A DNA stretch of 64,000 bases from Asaia platycodi JCM 25414 (GTDB taxonomy: Bacteria; Pseudomonadota; Alphaproteobacteria; Acetobacterales; Acetobacteraceae): positions 26,781 through 90,780 of the forward strand of contig NZ_BAKW01000013.1 in assembly GCF_000614545.1 (NCBI RefSeq). Direction: 5' to 3'. The notes under the pieces were generated by a model. It did no database searches and was not told where the DNA came from. It saw only the letters and a list, made by a program, of their open reading frames with translations. The translations under genes were made by a program, and so were the position numbers. Below, in pieces: positions 19,050 to 28,050 of the stretch. Every line of letters starts with the position of its first letter. Position 1 is the stretch's first letter.

Positions 19050-20441
19050 TTACCGGCGGGCGAACGCGTCGAGAATACGCACCCACGAGCGAATTCCCTT
19101 ATGAAAGGACTCCACGCCATATTGCTCGTTGGGCGAGTGGATGCGGTCGTCATCCTGCGCGAAACCGACCAGAAGCGAGTCCATATCGAGCGCCTCCTTT
19201 ACCTCAGCCACGACCGGTATCGACCCGCCACAACCGATAGAAACGGCTGGCACACCCCATTCTTCGCCCAACGCGTCAAGGGCGGTACGTAGCAGGGGAC
19301 CGTTTTCCGGCACGGCAAACCCGGTCGATGCACCGTGTTCGGTAAAGCTTACCTTGGCATCGGACGGCAGAACGGCACGGATATGAGCGCGAAAGGCGGC
19401 ACGAATGGCTTCGGGATCCTGCCCCGGCACGAGGCGGAACGATACTTTGGCCATGGCCTTGGCCGGGAGGACAGTCTTGAATCCGTCACCCTCGTAGCCA
19501 CCGGAGATACCGTTGATTTCGTAACTCGGGCGCGCCCAGATCTGCTCGATGGCCGTAAAGCCTGCCTCGCCCGCAGGCTGCGACAGACCAACAGGCGCCA
19601 GCGTCGTGCTATCATCCGGAAAGATCGCACGCCACTGCGCGCGCACCGTGTCGGACGGCACAGCGACATTGTCATAGAACCCCGGCAGGATCACACGGCC
19701 GGAATCATCGCGCACGCTACCGAGAGCCCTGCAAAGCAGCTCGATGGGATTGCGTGCCGCATTGCCGAACATGCCCGAATGCAGGTCATGCGTGGCACAG
19801 ATAATCTCGACTTCTTCTCCCACGAGGCCGCGTAGGCTCGTCGTGATGGCAGGCGTCTTGCGGTCGGGCATGCCCGTATCGCAGATCAATGCCACATCGG
19901 CCTTGAGCTCCGACGCATTGCCCTTGAGGAAAGGCATGAGATTGGCGCCACCACTCTCTTCTTCCCCTTCGATGAGAATCGAGACCCTGACGGGCAACGT
20001 GCCGTGAACAGCCTTCCAGGCGCGGCAGGCTTCGATAAAGGTCAACAGCTGCCCTTTGTCGTCAGACGCGCCACGGGCCACGATAATCCTGCGGCCATCT
20101 GCCTCGGTCGTGATCGACGGTTCGAACGGATCGCTTTTCCAGAGAGAGCGCGGATCGGTAGGTTGCACGTCGTAATGACCGTAGAACAGCACATGCAGCC
20201 CATCTGCCGGGCTCTCATCATGCCCGACAACCATCGGATGACCGGGGGTCTCGCGCAGGCTCGCGGCGAAACCGAGCGCCGTCAGTTCGTCACGCACCCA
20301 TTCGGCAGCTTTGCGGCAATCGCCGGCATGTTTGGGCTGAGCCGAAATGCTGGGGATACGCAGCAGGGCAAAAAGCCTCTCGAGACTTTTATCGAGATCC
20401 TGATCGACCCGCCCCAGTACTGTTTCCGTGCTCTCAGTCAC
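19050..20441 (-). CDS. M20-family dipeptidase/peptidase
   Basis: Zinc metallopeptidase of about 463 residues. VLFYGHYDVQP gives the first zinc histidine and the following Asp, GASDDKGQ the bridging Asp, EGEEESGG the catalytic and zinc glutamates, and ICDTGMPDR the next ligand. A lid/dimerisation domain lies in between, with GLVGEEVEI and HDLHSG. Start is the GTG at 20441: AAGGAG is 7 bases upstream, whereas the GTG at 20447 is too close to it. The start precedes the stop of the large glycosyltransferase gene by a few bases, so translation is probably coupled. Confidence 0.85.
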   Translation of the reverse strand: MTESTETVLGRVDQDLDKSLERLFALLRIPSISAQPKHAGDCRKAAEWVRDELTALGFAASLRETPGHPMVVGHDESPADGLHVLFYGHYDVQPTDPRSLWKSDPFEPSITTEADGRRIIVARGASDDKGQLLTFIEACRAWKAVHGTLPVRVSILIEGEEESGGANLMPFLKGNASELKADVALICDTGMPDRKTPAITTSLRGLVGEEVEIICATHDLHSGMFGNAARNPIELLCRALGSVRDDSGRVILPGFYDNVAVPSDTVRAQWRAIFPDDSTTLAPVGLSQPAGEAGFTAIEQIWARPSYEINGISGGYEGDGFKTVLPAKAMAKVSFRLVPGQDPEAIRAAFRAHIRAVLPSDAKVSFTEHGASTGFAVPENGPLLRTALDALGEEWGVPAVSIGCGGSIPVVAEVKEALDMDSLLVGFAQDDDRIHSPNEQYGVESFHKGIRSWVRILDAFARR

Positions 20442-23403
20442 CCGCACTCTCCTTCACCACACTTTGTCCGACGAGGCGAGCCAGGGTCTCGCGATAAACA
20501 GCTTTCGTCTCAGCTGCCTGGCGCGATGCTGCCTCTGACGCCTGACGCCACGTCTCTTCATCCTGATAAAGGCTGACGATCGCGTCTGCAAACCGCCCTG
20601 CATCGAGCGGCACTTCCAGAGGCTCCATCAGCCGGTTTCCCTCCCCGACACAGGGCAGTCCACATGACGCCGCCTCAATGCGCTGTATCGCAATCTGACC
20701 ACTTCGTTCATCGGGCGCAATCAGGAGACGGCACGCAGCAGCGAGTTCGGCGAAAGGCGCCTGCCCAGCCACGAGCGGCGCAACCCGCCGATAATGGGTG
20801 ATCATGGATAGATCGAGCGATTGCAGGGACTCATTGGCCAGTATCAGGCTCACCGGCTCGGCCAGACGACCATCGAGACGCAACAACACCTCGCGCACGA
20901 ACCATTTGAGAAATGTCTGCGTATATCCGGGTGCCGTTGCTGGCTGTGCGGCAAAAAGCAGATCGCGCCTTTCGGCAAAGTCCCGGCCCGACTGCACGGG
21001 CACCGCCTCGCCCAGAACGGTCAATCCGACGAGCCCGACATCGTGCAAAAGCGCTGCCTGCCTCTCGCTCTGAACGACGATATCCTGACAGAACCAGGCA
21101 TTTGTCGTCTCTTCTGATAGCGCTGCCGGTAAAGCTCCGTTTCATCAGCCTCCACGGTTTTGCCAGAAAGACGTCGGTCGTTCTCCTCCTCGAAGGTCTC
21201 GATTTCGCGTAGATCGAGGATAACCCGCTCTTCGGGAAGATGACCGGCCTTTTCACTCAGAAGAGGAAACACGGCATTGAGCGTGTGGCCACCGCATATC
21301 CAGATTCGATCGAACCCGCGCACGCGCTGCTCGATGAGGCGGCCCAGGGCATCTATCGAACCGCTACGATATTCGACTTCTTCCGGCATCTCCTGCCGCA
21401 GACAGGTCTCGACCCTTTCTCCCTCGATCAGCACAAACAATGTGACCTGCAGCCCAAGATCTATGAGTGTCTCACTCAGGGCGCCGAGGCGTATCTTGCG
21501 AGAGATTTTTTCAGGAGTGCCGTCTCGCGCGATAAGAAGAAGCCGCTCGCCCCAACGCGACGAACGATGCAAAATCTCTGCGTTCTGCGGTGCCTGAGGC
21601 AGACTGCCACGCAGAATATCGGCGAAGTGGCGCCGCAGGATCAGCGCGTCACAGAACAGAGCTGCCGGGTGTGCCACCTCTCGCTCAGGCGAGCGGAGAA
21701 CGAACCCCGGATCGTAGACGATACGCCCGGATGGCAGAGCCTGCCGAATGCTCAACCCGAGCGCGGCCCAAACCGGCACTGGAAGCCTCAGGGCCTGAAG
21801 ATCCGGCCTGTCTGAAGACAGGCTGCGAAGCATTTCGGTGAAACAGAGAAGGGCACCCCCTCCCACGGTTTCACAGGCACGAACGAAATCGACCTCCGGC
21901 GCGAAAGCTTCCATGCCCGCCCCATAGGCTGGCAACCGCCATCGCGCGCGACAGAGAGTCCTGCCTCGATCACACGAAGATCATGACCAAGGATCTGGGG
22001 GGCAACCGCGATCACGCCGTCCTGACCGAGACGCGATAAGCCGTTCGCGAGAGACCCGTAAAAGAGGTGACACCCTGCCTCGATCAGCAGGACGCGGTCA
22101 GCAGCAAGCTGCGGTACAACACGCTGCAAGCCATCCTGCAGACGGGCAGACGCAACGGGGAGACGCTCGACCCCATGGGCGTAGCGCTCGATCTCCGCTG
22201 TTTCGTCCTTTGCTCCGGCGTCGAGAAGAACAACCTGCAGCGCCCCGCGATTGCCCTCATGCAGCGAAGCCAAGGTCTGGAGGAGCGCCAGAAAATGCGA
22301 CGGTGCCAGAATGACAACACTTAATTCGGGCGTGCCCACATAGCGAAAATCAAGAGGGGTACGTGCCAGAAGAGGCAGGAGCGTTTCGGCACGCAAGGCC
22401 TGGAGATTCTCAAGCTGACGCAGAGCGGGAGCATCTGTCAGAGGCGTGGCGGGTGGCGCGCCCCCGGTTTTGACGAGATCTATAAACGCGTTGCTACAAA
22501 TCTCGCGCCAGGTCGGAGCATGCCCCGTAAGGCGCGTTCGGGGCAGCGAGATGCCCTCTGCCGGACTACGCCCCTCAAACAAGCCATAACGTACAAAATG
22601 ATCATACCCGTTGCGCAGCGATCGGGCGCGTACCTGATCATTCACATCGGAATAGCGCTCGAGATATGCGCGCTCGCTGAAAATCGCATTTGGACTGTAA
22701 TGCGTCGGGGTTTCGTTCGAGAGATAGTGGTGGAGCGGCGATACATACTCGCCACTCTCGATCTTGCCCGCGACATCTTCATATTGCGCCAGATACCAGA
22801 CAGGATCGAAATACCACGAGCATCGGAACGTGTTGAGATCCTGCGAAAGGGTCAGGCGGGTGAATTCCCCCATCCCGGAATCGAGTGGCACACGCTGCTG
22901 AAACAGAGCTGCGCGCAGGATGTCAGGCACGAAGAAAGGCGTGCTGACGCGTCGCTCTAGTTGCCCCTTTTCCAGATAATGATCATAGCCATTACTATAA
23001 CCCATCTCACGCACGAGAGCGGGCGTAAGGTCAGGATTGAGGCAGAAATACTCGCTTTCCGAAAAAAGCCAGTGACAGGAGCGCCCCCGATGACCCGTCT
23101 CGCAATAATGCTGGAAACCGGAATCAAAAACGCCCATTCTGATGCCGTTTTCGACATCAAAATGCACCCGCCGATACCAGATCTCGTCGAAATACCGGTT
23201 GGGTGAGTGGCATAGCGCGCGCCATCACGCTGCCAGAATTCGAAAAGACCGCGATCGTCGGGCAGGCTGCCCGTCATGTCGATCACGGTCTGGCCATAAC
23301 GCGCCCGATACCAGGCAGGGTCGAACACAGCCCAGAGCGGGGTATGGGTCTCGCGCTCTTCATCTGGCCCGAGCGCGGTCAAGGTTTCTGATATAACGGT
23401 CAT
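20434..23403 (-). CDS. Large multidomain glycosyltransferase with N-terminal HY repeats (three frameshifts)
   Basis: Read as one gene of about 990 residues, in four parts joined by single-base repairs at 23201-23203, 21931-21932 and 21112-21113. The N-terminus has repeats of the form W/F-Y-x-x-x-Y ... G-x-x-H/Y-Y (DPAWYRARY, GYDHYLEKGQLERR, WYLAQYEDVAG, GYDHFVRYGLFEGR). The middle is GT2-like (PELSVVILAPSHFLALLQTLASL; IAVAPQILGHDLRVIEAGL), but the usual DxD is replaced by LLIEAGCHL, so this half may not be catalytic. The C-terminus resembles GT-B transferases (IQRIEAASCGLPCVGEGNRL). Probably builds surface polysaccharide. secB ends 18 bp upstream and the M20 peptidase overlaps downstream. Confidence 0.75.
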
Positions 23404-23421
23404 CTTACCGGCCTCGAAGCG

Positions 23422-23922
23422 TCAGGACTGTGCCCGTCGACTTTGCATGAGGGCGTTGAAATCAACTGGCTGGATATTAGCGACCGGAAAACCTGACTCG
23501 CGGATCAGGTTCAGAAGCAGATGACGTGCGGACGGAAAAAGCTGCCGCGGCGCTTCAACGAGCAACAGCGTCTCGATCATGTCCTGACGGGCATTCTGCA
23601 GCGCGAAGAGCCCCGAATAGACCAGATCGATCCTGTAGAGAATTTCCGGTTCAGGCATTTCCGGCATGGGCGGCGTGCGGTAACCGATGCCCTGCATGGC
23701 GAGACTGACCTCGAAATTAGGCTGATCCTCGCCCAGCTGGCGGGCATTGACGTCGATACGCAGCCCGACATGCGGGCGCGGCGGCAGATTGTAGAACACC
23801 TCTGGCGCACCGACCGACGCGATGCTGGAGGATTTCAGATATTGCGTGCCGGAGACGAGCAATGTTTCCAGTGCGATCCGATCCGAGCGGCTGGTTGTGC
23901 CCGTGTCTTCCTGTTCCGACAT
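23422..23922 (-). CDS. secB: Protein-export chaperone SecB
   Basis: Cytoplasmic homotetrameric chaperone that keeps preproteins unfolded for SecA. About 166 residues. The family features are QYLKSSSIASVGAPEVF near the start, the SGLFALQNARQDM helix and the C-terminal APRQLFPSARHLLLNLIRESGFP followed by VDFNALM. Start at 23922 (MSEQED) with a GAG-rich stretch upstream; an in-frame ATG at 23976 would add an unlikely leader. It lies 18 bp before the large glycosyltransferase gene. Confidence 0.9.
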   Translation of the reverse strand: MSEQEDTGTTSRSDRIALETLLVSGTQYLKSSSIASVGAPEVFYNLPPRPHVGLRIDVNARQLGEDQPNFEVSLAMQGIGYRTPPMPEMPEPEILYRIDLVYSGLFALQNARQDMIETLLLVEAPRQLFPSARHLLLNLIRESGFPVANIQPVDFNALMQSRRAQS

Positions 23923-24076
23923 GAAATCTCGTTCCCTCAATGTCTTTTCATTGCAATGCTTCCTGATCGAAAGCATACAGCGCCAATGCTTGTGTCATGA
24001 CTTGCCGGACAAGGCCAGCCAACGCAGGCAAAACGCCGGTCACGCTCATCATTTAATACAGGGCGGTCACCAGTCG

Positions 24077-24367
24077 TCAGAAACCCTGCCCGCGCAAGAA
24101 GCCGAGAGCCGGCAGCGGAGACCAGCCTTTGGGTATTTCTGCCCGCGCGATCTGCCTCATTTCATAACGCAGAGGCGCCTTCTGCTCCGAGGCCAGAAAC
24201 TGCCTGTATTCACGCACCTGCCGACTACGCCAGGCACAATCCGCCTCGGCAGCCTCATGACTCACATGGACATTGGCGATGCGACTGCGGCGCCCCTGCC
24301 AGGCGATAACCGCCCAGAGTCGGTCGGCATTGGGCAAGGGCGGTCGGAACATCAGAAGCTGCGACAT
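24077..24367 (-). CDS. Small hypothetical protein
   Basis: About 96 residues, beginning MSQLLMFRPPLPNADRLWAVIAWQGRRSR. It is rich in Arg and Trp, without signal peptide or membrane segment, and ends FLRGQGF. I do not recognise the family. It is read upstream of secB on the same strand and diverges from lapA. Support is the length of the frame and codon use like its neighbours; it could be a chance frame. Confidence 0.45.
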   Translation of the reverse strand: MSQLLMFRPPLPNADRLWAVIAWQGRRSRIANVHVSHEAAEADCAWRSRQVREYRQFLASEQKAPLRYEMRQIARAEIPKGWSPLPALGFLRGQGF

Positions 24368-24547
24368 GAGGGGCACGCCTTCCCTGTTCATGGGTCGGGA
24401 ACAGCCATAAACGGATCACGTCTCGCGACCCAGCGTCAAGAAAAAGCAACAAACCTTGCTGCGTGTCGGAACCCGGGGTAAGGCGATACGATCAGTCTAC
24501 GGCTCGAAATTCTTGCGCCGATAACCCGTTGAAGTGAGGTCTTTCCG

Positions 24548-24889
24548 ATGGTGCGCTTACTCGTTATCGTCGTTTTTCTTGTCGTTCTCATCACTTTTGC
24601 TTTGAGCAACCCCGACCCACAATCGCTTTGGGTCGTTTCCTATGGCTGGCAGTTTTCGGTTGGTATGCTCGTTCTTGGTGTTGGCGCTGCAAGCTTCCTT
24701 CTCGGCGGCTTCGTGATGTTCATCGGTGAGGTCAAGCAACGCTCGCGTGCCAGAAAGGCCGAACAGCAGGTGCGTGCGCTCGAAAGCCAGGTGCTCGACC
24801 TGCACCAGCGCCTCGACCGCCTGACCCTTGCTACCGACCCCAGTCGCGCACCGTACGAAGCGCCGGCTGCGATGCCCGTCGCTCCCTGA
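24548..24889 (+). CDS. lapA: LapA-domain inner-membrane protein
   Basis: 113 residues with two membrane helices (about 3-20 and 34-60) around a short SNPDPQSLWVVSYGW loop, then a coiled-coil tail (AEQQVRALESQVLDLHQRLDRL). This is the LapA/DUF1049 layout, linked in other bacteria to lipopolysaccharide assembly and to control of LpxC. GAGGT is a short distance before the ATG. It is followed by pyrF and trpF on the same strand, an order I associate with alphaproteobacteria. Confidence 0.85.
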   Translation: MVRLLVIVVFLVVLITFALSNPDPQSLWVVSYGWQFSVGMLVLGVGAASFLLGGFVMFIGEVKQRSRARKAEQQVRALESQVLDLHQRLDRLTLATDPSRAPYEAPAAMPVAP

Positions 24890-24929
24890 TTTCACGTTCC
24901 CCATTGCCACGACCGTTCAGGTAGAGATT

Positions 24930-25634
24930 ATGAAGCGCACCCGTCTGATCGCCGCCCTCGACACACAAGACCTCGACCAGGCACGCGACTGGGCAAGAAC
25001 ACTCGACGGCATGGTCGATGCCATCAAGCTGGGCATGGAATTCACCTATGCCCAAGGCCTGTCTGCCGTGCGCAGCGTGGCGGGCGAGCGCACGCTGTTT
25101 CTCGACCTCAAACTGCATGATATCCCCAATACGGTTGCCAAAGGACTGACCAGCCTCGCGCCGATCGGCGCCGCTCTTTTGACCATCCATGCGGGTGGCG
25201 GCTCTGCCATGATCCGTGCGGCACGTCAGGCAATCGACGCTGCCTATCCGCCTTTGCATCGCCCTGTCCTTCTCGCCGTGACTGTACTCACGAGCCTCGA
25301 CGAAGCCGCTCTGCACGAAATCGGCGTCCCCACAACACCACGCGAGCAGGTCGTGCGCCTTGGGCGTCTGGCCATGACGGCAGGGGCAGATGGGCTGGTT
25401 TGCTCGGCCGAGGAAATTGCGCCTCTGCGCGACGCGCTGGGCGAAGCGCCCGTTCTGGTCGTGCCGGGCATACGCCCCGCAGGCTCCGACGCGAACGACC
25501 AGAAGCGTATCATGACTCCACGACAGGCGGCGCAGGCGGGTGCAGACTGGATTGTCGTCGGACGCCCGATTACCCAGGCGGCAGATCCAGCAGCAGCAGC
25601 AGCTTCAATCCAGGCAGAACTTGCTTCTGCATGA
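24930..25634 (+). CDS. pyrF: Orotidine 5'-phosphate decarboxylase
   Basis: Last step of UMP synthesis. 234 residues, TIM barrel. The catalytic Asp/Lys array is in FLDLKLHDIPNTV, preceded by IAALDTQD and IKLGMEF. The phosphate-binding end has VPGIRP and DWIVVGRPITQA. The ATG at 24930 is used. The stop overlaps the trpF start (ATGA at 25631-25634). Confidence 0.95.
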   Translation: MKRTRLIAALDTQDLDQARDWARTLDGMVDAIKLGMEFTYAQGLSAVRSVAGERTLFLDLKLHDIPNTVAKGLTSLAPIGAALLTIHAGGGSAMIRAARQAIDAAYPPLHRPVLLAVTVLTSLDEAALHEIGVPTTPREQVVRLGRLAMTAGADGLVCSAEEIAPLRDALGEAPVLVVPGIRPAGSDANDQKRIMTPRQAAQAGADWIVVGRPITQAADPAAAAASIQAELASA

Positions 25635-26275
25635 AAACAGGGGTCAAGATCTGCGGCCTGAATGACAATGACGGGCTGAGTGCTGCCTGCGAAGCCGGAG
25701 CCGACTGGGTTGGCTTCGTGTTCTTTGCCCGCTCCCCGCGCTTTGTGACCCCGGCGGCTGCGGCAGATCTGGTCATGCCCTTCAACGGCGTGCTGCCCCA
25801 GATGGTCGGTCTTTTCGTCAAGGCCAGCGACGCGCAGATTGCCGAGACGCTCTCGGCGATCAAACTCGACATCCTGCAACTTTATGATACCCCGGAGCGG
25901 GCACGCGCCATAAAAGCCCGGTTCGGCTTGCCGGTCTGGCTCTCCTGCGCAGTCGCAAGCCAGAGCGACCTCCCCCAAGAACCGGATTTTGACGGCTACG
26001 TAGTCGAGCCACGCGCACCCGACAACGCATCACGGCCCGGTGGCAATGGGCTCAGCCTCGATTGGTCACTTCTCCAAGGCTGGCATTCTCCTTCCCCCTG
26101 GATGCTAGCCGGGGGCCTGAACCCGGAGAATATCGCCCGGGCGATCACGGCCAGCGGGGCTCCGGCGGTGGATGTCTCCTCCGGGGTCGAAATCGCGCCC
26201 GGATGCAAATCTCCGGAGAAGATTCGAAACTTCATCAAAAATGTCAGAGGCACTTGCGCGCAAGACAGAAACTGA
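25631..26275 (+). CDS. trpF: Phosphoribosylanthranilate isomerase
   Basis: Amadori rearrangement step of tryptophan synthesis. 214 residues. VKICGLND carries the catalytic Cys, WVGFVFFARSPR follows, and LDILQLYD precedes the phosphate-binding end WMLAGGLNPENI and VDVSSGVE. It begins inside the pyrF stop. trpB and trpA, often next, are not here; a tRNA-Ser gene follows 17 bp after the stop. Confidence 0.94.
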   Translation: MKTGVKICGLNDNDGLSAACEAGADWVGFVFFARSPRFVTPAAAADLVMPFNGVLPQMVGLFVKASDAQIAETLSAIKLDILQLYDTPERARAIKARFGLPVWLSCAVASQSDLPQEPDFDGYVVEPRAPDNASRPGGNGLSLDWSLLQGWHSPSPWMLAGGLNPENIARAITASGAPAVDVSSGVEIAPGCKSPEKIRNFIKNVRGTCAQDRN

Positions 26276-26292
26276 TATGTTCCGCCCGCGCT

Positions 26293-26383
26293 GGAGAGAT
26301 GGCCGAGCGGCTTAAGGCGCACGCTTGGAAAGCGTGTGTACGTTAATAGCGTACCGTGGGTTCGAATCCCACTCTCTCCGCCA
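26293..26383 (+). tRNA. tRNA-Ser (GGA anticodon)
   Basis: Acceptor stem GGAGAGA pairs with TCTCTCC. The D arm begins GGCCGAGCGGCTTAAGGC, and the anticodon loop CTTGGAAAG gives GGA, reading UCC/UCU. The long variable arm is typical of serine tRNA, and GGTTCGAATCC is the T arm. Discriminator G and an encoded CCA (26381-26383) finish the 91-nt gene. Confidence 0.97.
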
Positions 26384-26703
26384 CCAACTCATTGAAAAAC
26401 ATAAAAATGATTACGCTCGCATATCTGAGAGCGGGCTCTCTCCCAAATGCTTCTCCATTTTGGAAAAGCGTTTTCATGTTGCTTGGCAACGGACCGCCCC
26501 TTTCTCCTGGCGCCGCAGAAGGCACCAACGGGCCGGTCAAGCCCTCAGGGCAGTCAACCCAGACCGTTCAACACAATGGGGTTTGTCGCCCGTCGAAGTG
26601 ATTGAGCTGCTGAGCACTTGAGCGAGAGGGGTCACTTCTGCTTCGCGACAGAATGCGCTGCTTCAGCCCCCTCTCATTCGGCTTGTCAGAATCTGATATT
26701 ATC
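26384..26703. other. Gene-free region between tRNA-Ser and the bigR operator
   Basis: About 320 bp. Short open frames exist on both strands but none shows a motif or a good ribosome binding site. No second copy of the tRNA 3' end was seen downstream, so there is no visible attachment-site signature. Confidence 0.45.
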
Positions 26704-26727
26704 ATATTATCGATATATAGATAATAT
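26704..26727. promoter_or_regulatory. Palindromic operator upstream of the ArsR/BigR gene
   Basis: A perfect inverted repeat ATATTATC-N8-GATAATAT ends 9 bases before the regulator's ATG. A further ATATTATC-like half (GATATTATC) lies just upstream. AT-rich inverted repeats at this place are the usual autoregulatory site of BigR/SqrR-type ArsR repressors. Binding would block translation start and polymerase together. Confidence 0.75.
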
Positions 26728-26736
26728 GAGAGCGTC

Positions 26737-27045
26737 ATGGCTGAAGAGATGGAAAACAAATCGGCCGAGGTGGCCGAAATTCTGAGAACGCTCGCCCATC
26801 CAGGGCGCCTGCTCATTGCCTGCACTCTGGTAGAGCGAGAGCTCTCGGTCGGGCAGATCGAAAACGAACTCGGCATTGGGCAGCCTGCTCTCTCCCGTCA
26901 TCTCAAGATACTCAAAACCGAGCAGGTCATTGCAAGCCGCAAACAGGGCGTATCGGTTTTCTACCATCTCTCGGATCAGAAGGTCGCTGCTCTGATCAGA
27001 TTTCTCTATGAGACCTATTGCAGTGACCGCCATGACTCTGTCTGA
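26737..27045 (+). CDS. bigR: ArsR-family persulfide-sensing repressor, BigR/SqrR-like
   Basis: 102-residue winged-helix repressor. The HTH is LSVGQIENELGIGQPALSRHLKILK (residues 36-60 region) and the wing follows in SRKQGVSVFYHLSD. Two cysteines, C29 (IACT) and C95 (ETYC), sit where BigR and SqrR hold the pair that forms a disulfide or polysulfide link when sulfide is present; no other Cys occurs. Two YeeE/YedE-type transporter genes follow with overlaps, which matches known BigR operons, but the persulfide dioxygenase gene usual there is absent. Likely autoregulated through the palindrome just upstream. Confidence 0.85.
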   Translation: MAEEMENKSAEVAEILRTLAHPGRLLIACTLVERELSVGQIENELGIGQPALSRHLKILKTEQVIASRKQGVSVFYHLSDQKVAALIRFLYETYCSDRHDSV

Positions 27046-27463
27046 CCCCGAGTTCCAGGGCCTCGCAGGCGGGTTATTGATCGGCCTCTCATGCGCCACC
27101 TATCTTCTGCTCACCGGGCGGAGCGTGGGGATCAGCGGTATGGTGGCCGGTGTATTCGCAGAAAAGCGTCTGTCGCCCGACAAGGCGTTCCTGCTCGGCC
27201 TCGTCGCGGGGCCGCTTCTATGGCATCTGGTTTGGGGCGTCTAGCCCCCGATAACAATCCACGCCTCTTTTCTGACCGTGGCAATTTCCGGCCTTCTTGT
27301 GGGCTTCGGCACGCGTCTGGGCAATGGATGCACAAGCGGGCATGGCGTTATGGGTATGGCGCGTCTTTCCGCACGCTCGCTGGTCGCTGTAGCCGGCTTT
27401 CTCGCTATGGGAGCACTCGCCGCCACCCTTTCCCATCTTCTGACAGGCAGCACGCAGCCATGA
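27032..27463 (+). CDS. YeeE/YedE transporter half 1 (in-frame amber codon)
   Basis: Inner-membrane protein of the YeeE/YedE family, related to thiosulfate and sulfur-compound transporters. The N-terminal part has [18 protein letters not shown] and ISGMVAG. After an in-frame TAG at 27242-27244 the same frame continues into [16 protein letters not shown] and the family signature [15 protein letters not shown], whose Cys is the presumed sulfur-binding residue. No frameshift is needed, so this is a substitution-type lesion, unlike the others in the window. The start overlaps the bigR end and the stop overlaps the next gene. About 143 codons. Confidence 0.75.
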
Positions 27464-27881
27464 AGCTCATCCACCTGGCCAGCTTTTTATGCGGCGTGAT
27501 TTTCAGCCTTGGGCTGATCGAAGGGAAAATGATCGATCCAGCTACCGTGCTTGCGTTTCTCGATTTTGCCGGAACCTGGAAGCCCACTCTTGTATTCGTG
27601 CTCGCTGGCGCTGTCATGGTGGCATCCATCGGCGTGGTGGTACAGAAACGCCGGACAAGGCCTTGGCTCGACAAGGCATTTTACATGCCGACCAGAAAAA
27701 AAATCGATCGCCATCTCATCATCGGCAGCATGGTTTTCGGAGTGGGCTGGGGAATGGTCGGGCTTTGCCCGGGCCCTGCCGTCGCTACCCTGCTGACAGG
27801 CAACGTGAAAACCTTGTCTTCCTGATGGCTCTCCTTGCGGGGATGCACGGATTTTCTCTGTGGTCTCGACGCGCAGGATAG
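27460..27881 (+). CDS. YeeE/YedE transporter half 2 (frameshifted)
   Basis: Second four-helix half of the transporter pair, about 140 residues. [19 protein letters not shown] at the N-terminus, [17 protein letters not shown] in the middle and the signature [15 protein letters not shown] with its Cys. The frame breaks at 27816; one G restores [16 protein letters not shown] and the end at 27881. The two halves would assemble as a heterodimer equivalent to a fused YeeE. It overlaps half 1 by ATGA, indicating coupled translation. Confidence 0.78.
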
Positions 27882-28050
27882 AAAGTCACTTCATGGAGTA
27901 ACGGCGGTCGAACAAGGCTGCTGCAAGAAGGAGATCTGGCAGCAGCTCATCTGATGAAACCCTTTTTTCGTCGCCCGGAATCCGCCCTTCGGGCGCTTTA
28001 CGCCGGGACAGGCCGCGATGTTGCCCGACGCAGCTTCTTGCGCGCCCGGA

